Assembly (NCBI GenBank): GCA_027023915.1
Contig: JALVUB010000159.1
Location: forward strand, 1 to 7,366
Direction of reading: 5' to 3'
Length of the DNA: 7,366 nucleotides
From: Sedimenticola sp.
GTDB lineage: Bacteria; Pseudomonadota; Gammaproteobacteria; Chromatiales; Chromatiaceae
The notes beneath the pieces were generated by a model. The model saw nothing but the letters and a program-made list of their open reading frames with translations, did not search any database and was not told the DNA's origin. The translations under genes were made by a program, and so were the position numbers. Positions 6,176-7,366 of the stretch are shown piece after piece (positions within the stretch are counted from its first letter, which is position 1; every line of letters begins with the position of its first letter).

Positions 6176-6256
6176 TATTCACGGCGTCCCCGCTACAAAT
6201 GCCGGGGCGGCGGCGCCCCGAAAGCGCTGGAACTGTCGGGCTGAAGTCCGACCTAC
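6176..6256 (-). repeat. Right 81-nt arm of the REP-type element
   Basis: This is the reverse complement of the left arm with four mismatches. Its outer end is CTAC at 6253-6256, that is GTAG on the minus strand, preceded by the palindrome at 6235-6252, which carries a G-T wobble. The arm ends 10 nt before the lipoprotein start codon. Confidence 0.85.
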
Positions 6257-6266
6257 GGATACGATT

Positions 6267-6827
6267 GTGAAACGTTTAAACCAGTGTATCTTCGCAATCC
6301 TGCTGCTGGCACTGGCCGGCTGCGCCGCGATGGCGCCCAGGTACCAGGGCGGGGACACCGGCTACCGTTTCATCCTCCACCAGCCGGTCACCATTCCCGC
6401 CGGCCGCGCCCGTGTCTACATCCAGGACGGCAAGGTGCTTTCCGGTTTCGACAGCTACGAAGTGAGCTGCAGCCTGGAGGTGCGCACCCTGGCGCGGAAG
6501 GCGAGAACGGTGAAGCCCGACACCTTCGTGGTCTACCGCATCCAGCAGTTCTTCGAGGAGGTGGCGGCGGCGCGCTGGAGGCCGGTGCAACTGGCTTCCC
6601 TGAAGCTGACATCGGTTTTCGGTTCCGGGCCTTCCGACATCTATCGCGGCTACCACCTCTGGCTCCACTCGGACCGCCAGCCCGACGTGCTGCGCCTCAC
6701 CTGCCGCGGCGTCTTCGCCGCCCCCTGGCGCGCCTATCCCCCCACCTATGAAGAGATGGTGGAGACCCTCGGCAAGGTGGCCGATCTCAAGCCGGCCACC
6801 GAGACCATTCCGCCGGGCAGGTTCTGA
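6267..6827 (+). CDS. Outer-membrane-type lipoprotein, function unknown
   Basis: The 186-residue product has a lipoprotein signal: K2/R3, a hydrophobic stretch 8-17 and the lipobox LAGC with the lipidated cysteine at 19. The next residue is Ala rather than Asp, so sorting to the outer membrane is likely. The mature part has no membrane segment and two cysteines (C68 in SCSL, C146 in LTCRG) that could form a disulfide in the periplasm. I do not recognise the family. The GTG at 6267 is the only start that keeps the signal; the next Met (22) lies beyond the lipobox. The ribosome site is poor (GGA at 6257-6259). No promoter is clear, so expression may depend on read-through from the oxidoreductase or on sequences inside the REP-type element. 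It converges on nei with an 18-nt gap. Confidence 0.8.
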   Translation: MKRLNQCIFAILLLALAGCAAMAPRYQGGDTGYRFILHQPVTIPAGRARVYIQDGKVLSGFDSYEVSCSLEVRTLARKARTVKPDTFVVYRIQQFFEEVAAARWRPVQLASLKLTSVFGSGPSDIYRGYHLWLHSDRQPDVLRLTCRGVFAAPWRAYPPTYEEMVETLGKVADLKPATETIPPGRF

Positions 6828-6845
6828 AAGAGCCTTTTGATCCCC

Positions 6846-7366
6846 TCACCCCCGGCCCCTCTCCCGGAGGGAGAGGGGTGCCTTCTGGCACCGGGGGCAG
6901 AAGTAACACACCTGCCCGCCCCGCCGTTCCTTGACGATGGGGGTGCCGCAGCGGTAGCAGGGCAGCCTTTCCCTGCGGAAGACGTGGAAGCGGTAGTCCT
7001 CGAAAGTAGCGCCCTCCGCTTCCAGCCGCCGGGCGCGCTCGAGGTCGTTGGTGATGCCGCCAGTGCGGTAGGACTGGCGGGGGAGCTGCAACATGCGCCC
7101 GGCCAGGGCCATGAGCTGGCCGGTGGAAAGATCCCGGAGGCGCAGCCCGGGGTGGAGTCCGGCGCAGTGAAGGATCTCGCAGCGAAGGTAGTTGCCCAGC
7201 CCCGCCACGAAGGACTGGTCGGTGAGCAGGCCGCCCAGCCGGCGGTTGGCGAAGCGGGGATCGAGCAGCCGGCCCAGCAGCCGTTCCAGGGTGGTGGATT
7301 CGTCCAGCAGGTCGGGCCCCAGCTTGCGCAGAAAGGGGTGGTGGCGCAGCTCGTCGGTGCGCCAGA
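6846..7366 (-). CDS. nei: Endonuclease VIII (Nei), C-terminal part
   Basis: Nei is a cytoplasmic DNA glycosylase/AP lyase that removes oxidised pyrimidines in base excision repair. The window holds the last 172 residues; the N-terminus, with its catalytic Pro-Glu, lies beyond 7366 (E. coli Nei is 263 aa). The frame is continuous from the edge and starts WRTDELRHHPFLRKLGPDLL, closely resembling E. coli Nei. The helix-two-turn-helix region LLTDQSFVAGLGNYLR lies at fragment residues 46-61. The zinc finger is C136-x2-C139-x16-C156-x2-C159, the standard Fpg/Nei spacing. GLGNYL followed by RCEIL, rather than GVGNIYA, favours Nei over Fpg. The last dozen residues, ending LSLRERGRG, extend past the finger and are encoded by a palindromic repeat (6856-6878). 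A GTG at 7208 is an internal Val codon, not the true start. Confidence 0.92.
   Translation of the reverse strand, partial: WRTDELRHHPFLRKLGPDLLDESTTLERLLGRLLDPRFANRRLGGLLTDQSFVAGLGNYLRCEILHCAGLHPGLRLRDLSTGQLMALAGRMLQLPRQSYRTGGITNDLERARRLEAEGATFEDYRFHVFRRERLPCYRCGTPIVKERRGGQVCYFCPRCQKAPLSLRERGRG
6856..6878. repeat. Palindromic repeat within the 3' end of nei
   Basis: CCCCTCTCCC (6856-6865) pairs perfectly over 10 bp with GGGAGAGGGG (6869-6878) around GGA. This G/C-rich palindrome, with CCCCTCACCCCC just to its left, is of a kind scattered through many proteobacterial genomes. Here it lies between convergent genes, inside the last codons of nei. It could end transcription of either gene as a hairpin, but no T-run follows on either side. 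Confidence 0.7.

Larger units (their letters stand above)
5867..6256. repeat. 390-nt REP-type element with 81-nt inverted arms
   Basis: Arms 5867-5947 and 6176-6256 are inverted copies of equal length with four mismatches and no indels; the inner 53 nt match perfectly. Each outer end is a GTAG tetranucleotide followed by a palindrome around GTCGGGCT, the arrangement known for REP sequences mobilised by RAYT (TnpA_REP) transposases. The 228-nt centre holds further hairpins. It fills the gap between the oxidoreductase stop and the lipoprotein start. No transposase is encoded, so it would be non-autonomous. Possible effects, all inferred: mRNA 3'-end stabilisation, termination, or a cruciform. 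No obvious direct duplication flanks it. Confidence 0.85.

Overview
The window is a GC-rich bacterial chromosomal segment. Gene content (a TtcA-family tRNA thiolase, a DUF3683-type FAD/Fe-S oxidoreductase, endonuclease VIII) and GTAG-headed REP palindromes suggest a gammaproteobacterium, perhaps a Chromatiales-like sulfur bacterium. That placement is inferred; no rRNA or other marker gene is present.

Layout. Positions 1-158 hold a non-coding chain of five hairpins bounded by imperfect terminal inverted repeats, like a MITE or REP-type element. After about 200 nt of plain intergenic DNA, with a perfect DnaA box and a -10 hexamer near its end, a TtcA-family PP-loop gene runs 380-1114 (+). It converges on a secretin-like exported protein, 1121-1936 (-); only 6 nt separate the stops, which form the two ends of a 12-nt palindrome. 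That gene is divergent from a very large flavin/iron-sulfur oxidoreductase, about 2027-5857 (+), and the two probably share a promoter region with overlapping -10 hexamers at 1969-1976.

Positions 5858-6266 are non-coding and almost wholly occupied by a 390-nt REP-type element whose 81-nt arms are near-perfect inverted copies (77/81), enclosing further small hairpins. It ends 10 nt before a GTG-started lipoprotein gene, 6267-6827 (+). That gene converges on the 3' part of nei, 6846-7366 (-), which runs off the window edge and reads through another palindromic repeat that supplies its last residues.

The genes do not form one pathway: they cover tRNA modification, envelope proteins, flavin-linked 2-hydroxyacid oxidation and base excision repair. 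Each of the first three is probably transcribed alone. The most unusual part is the repeat content: two non-coding elements 5.7 kb apart are built from related hairpin modules with ATCCAT loops and a shared CGYTCGCCG linker. I found no defence system, CRISPR array, transposase or RNA gene, and no convincing new multi-gene system.
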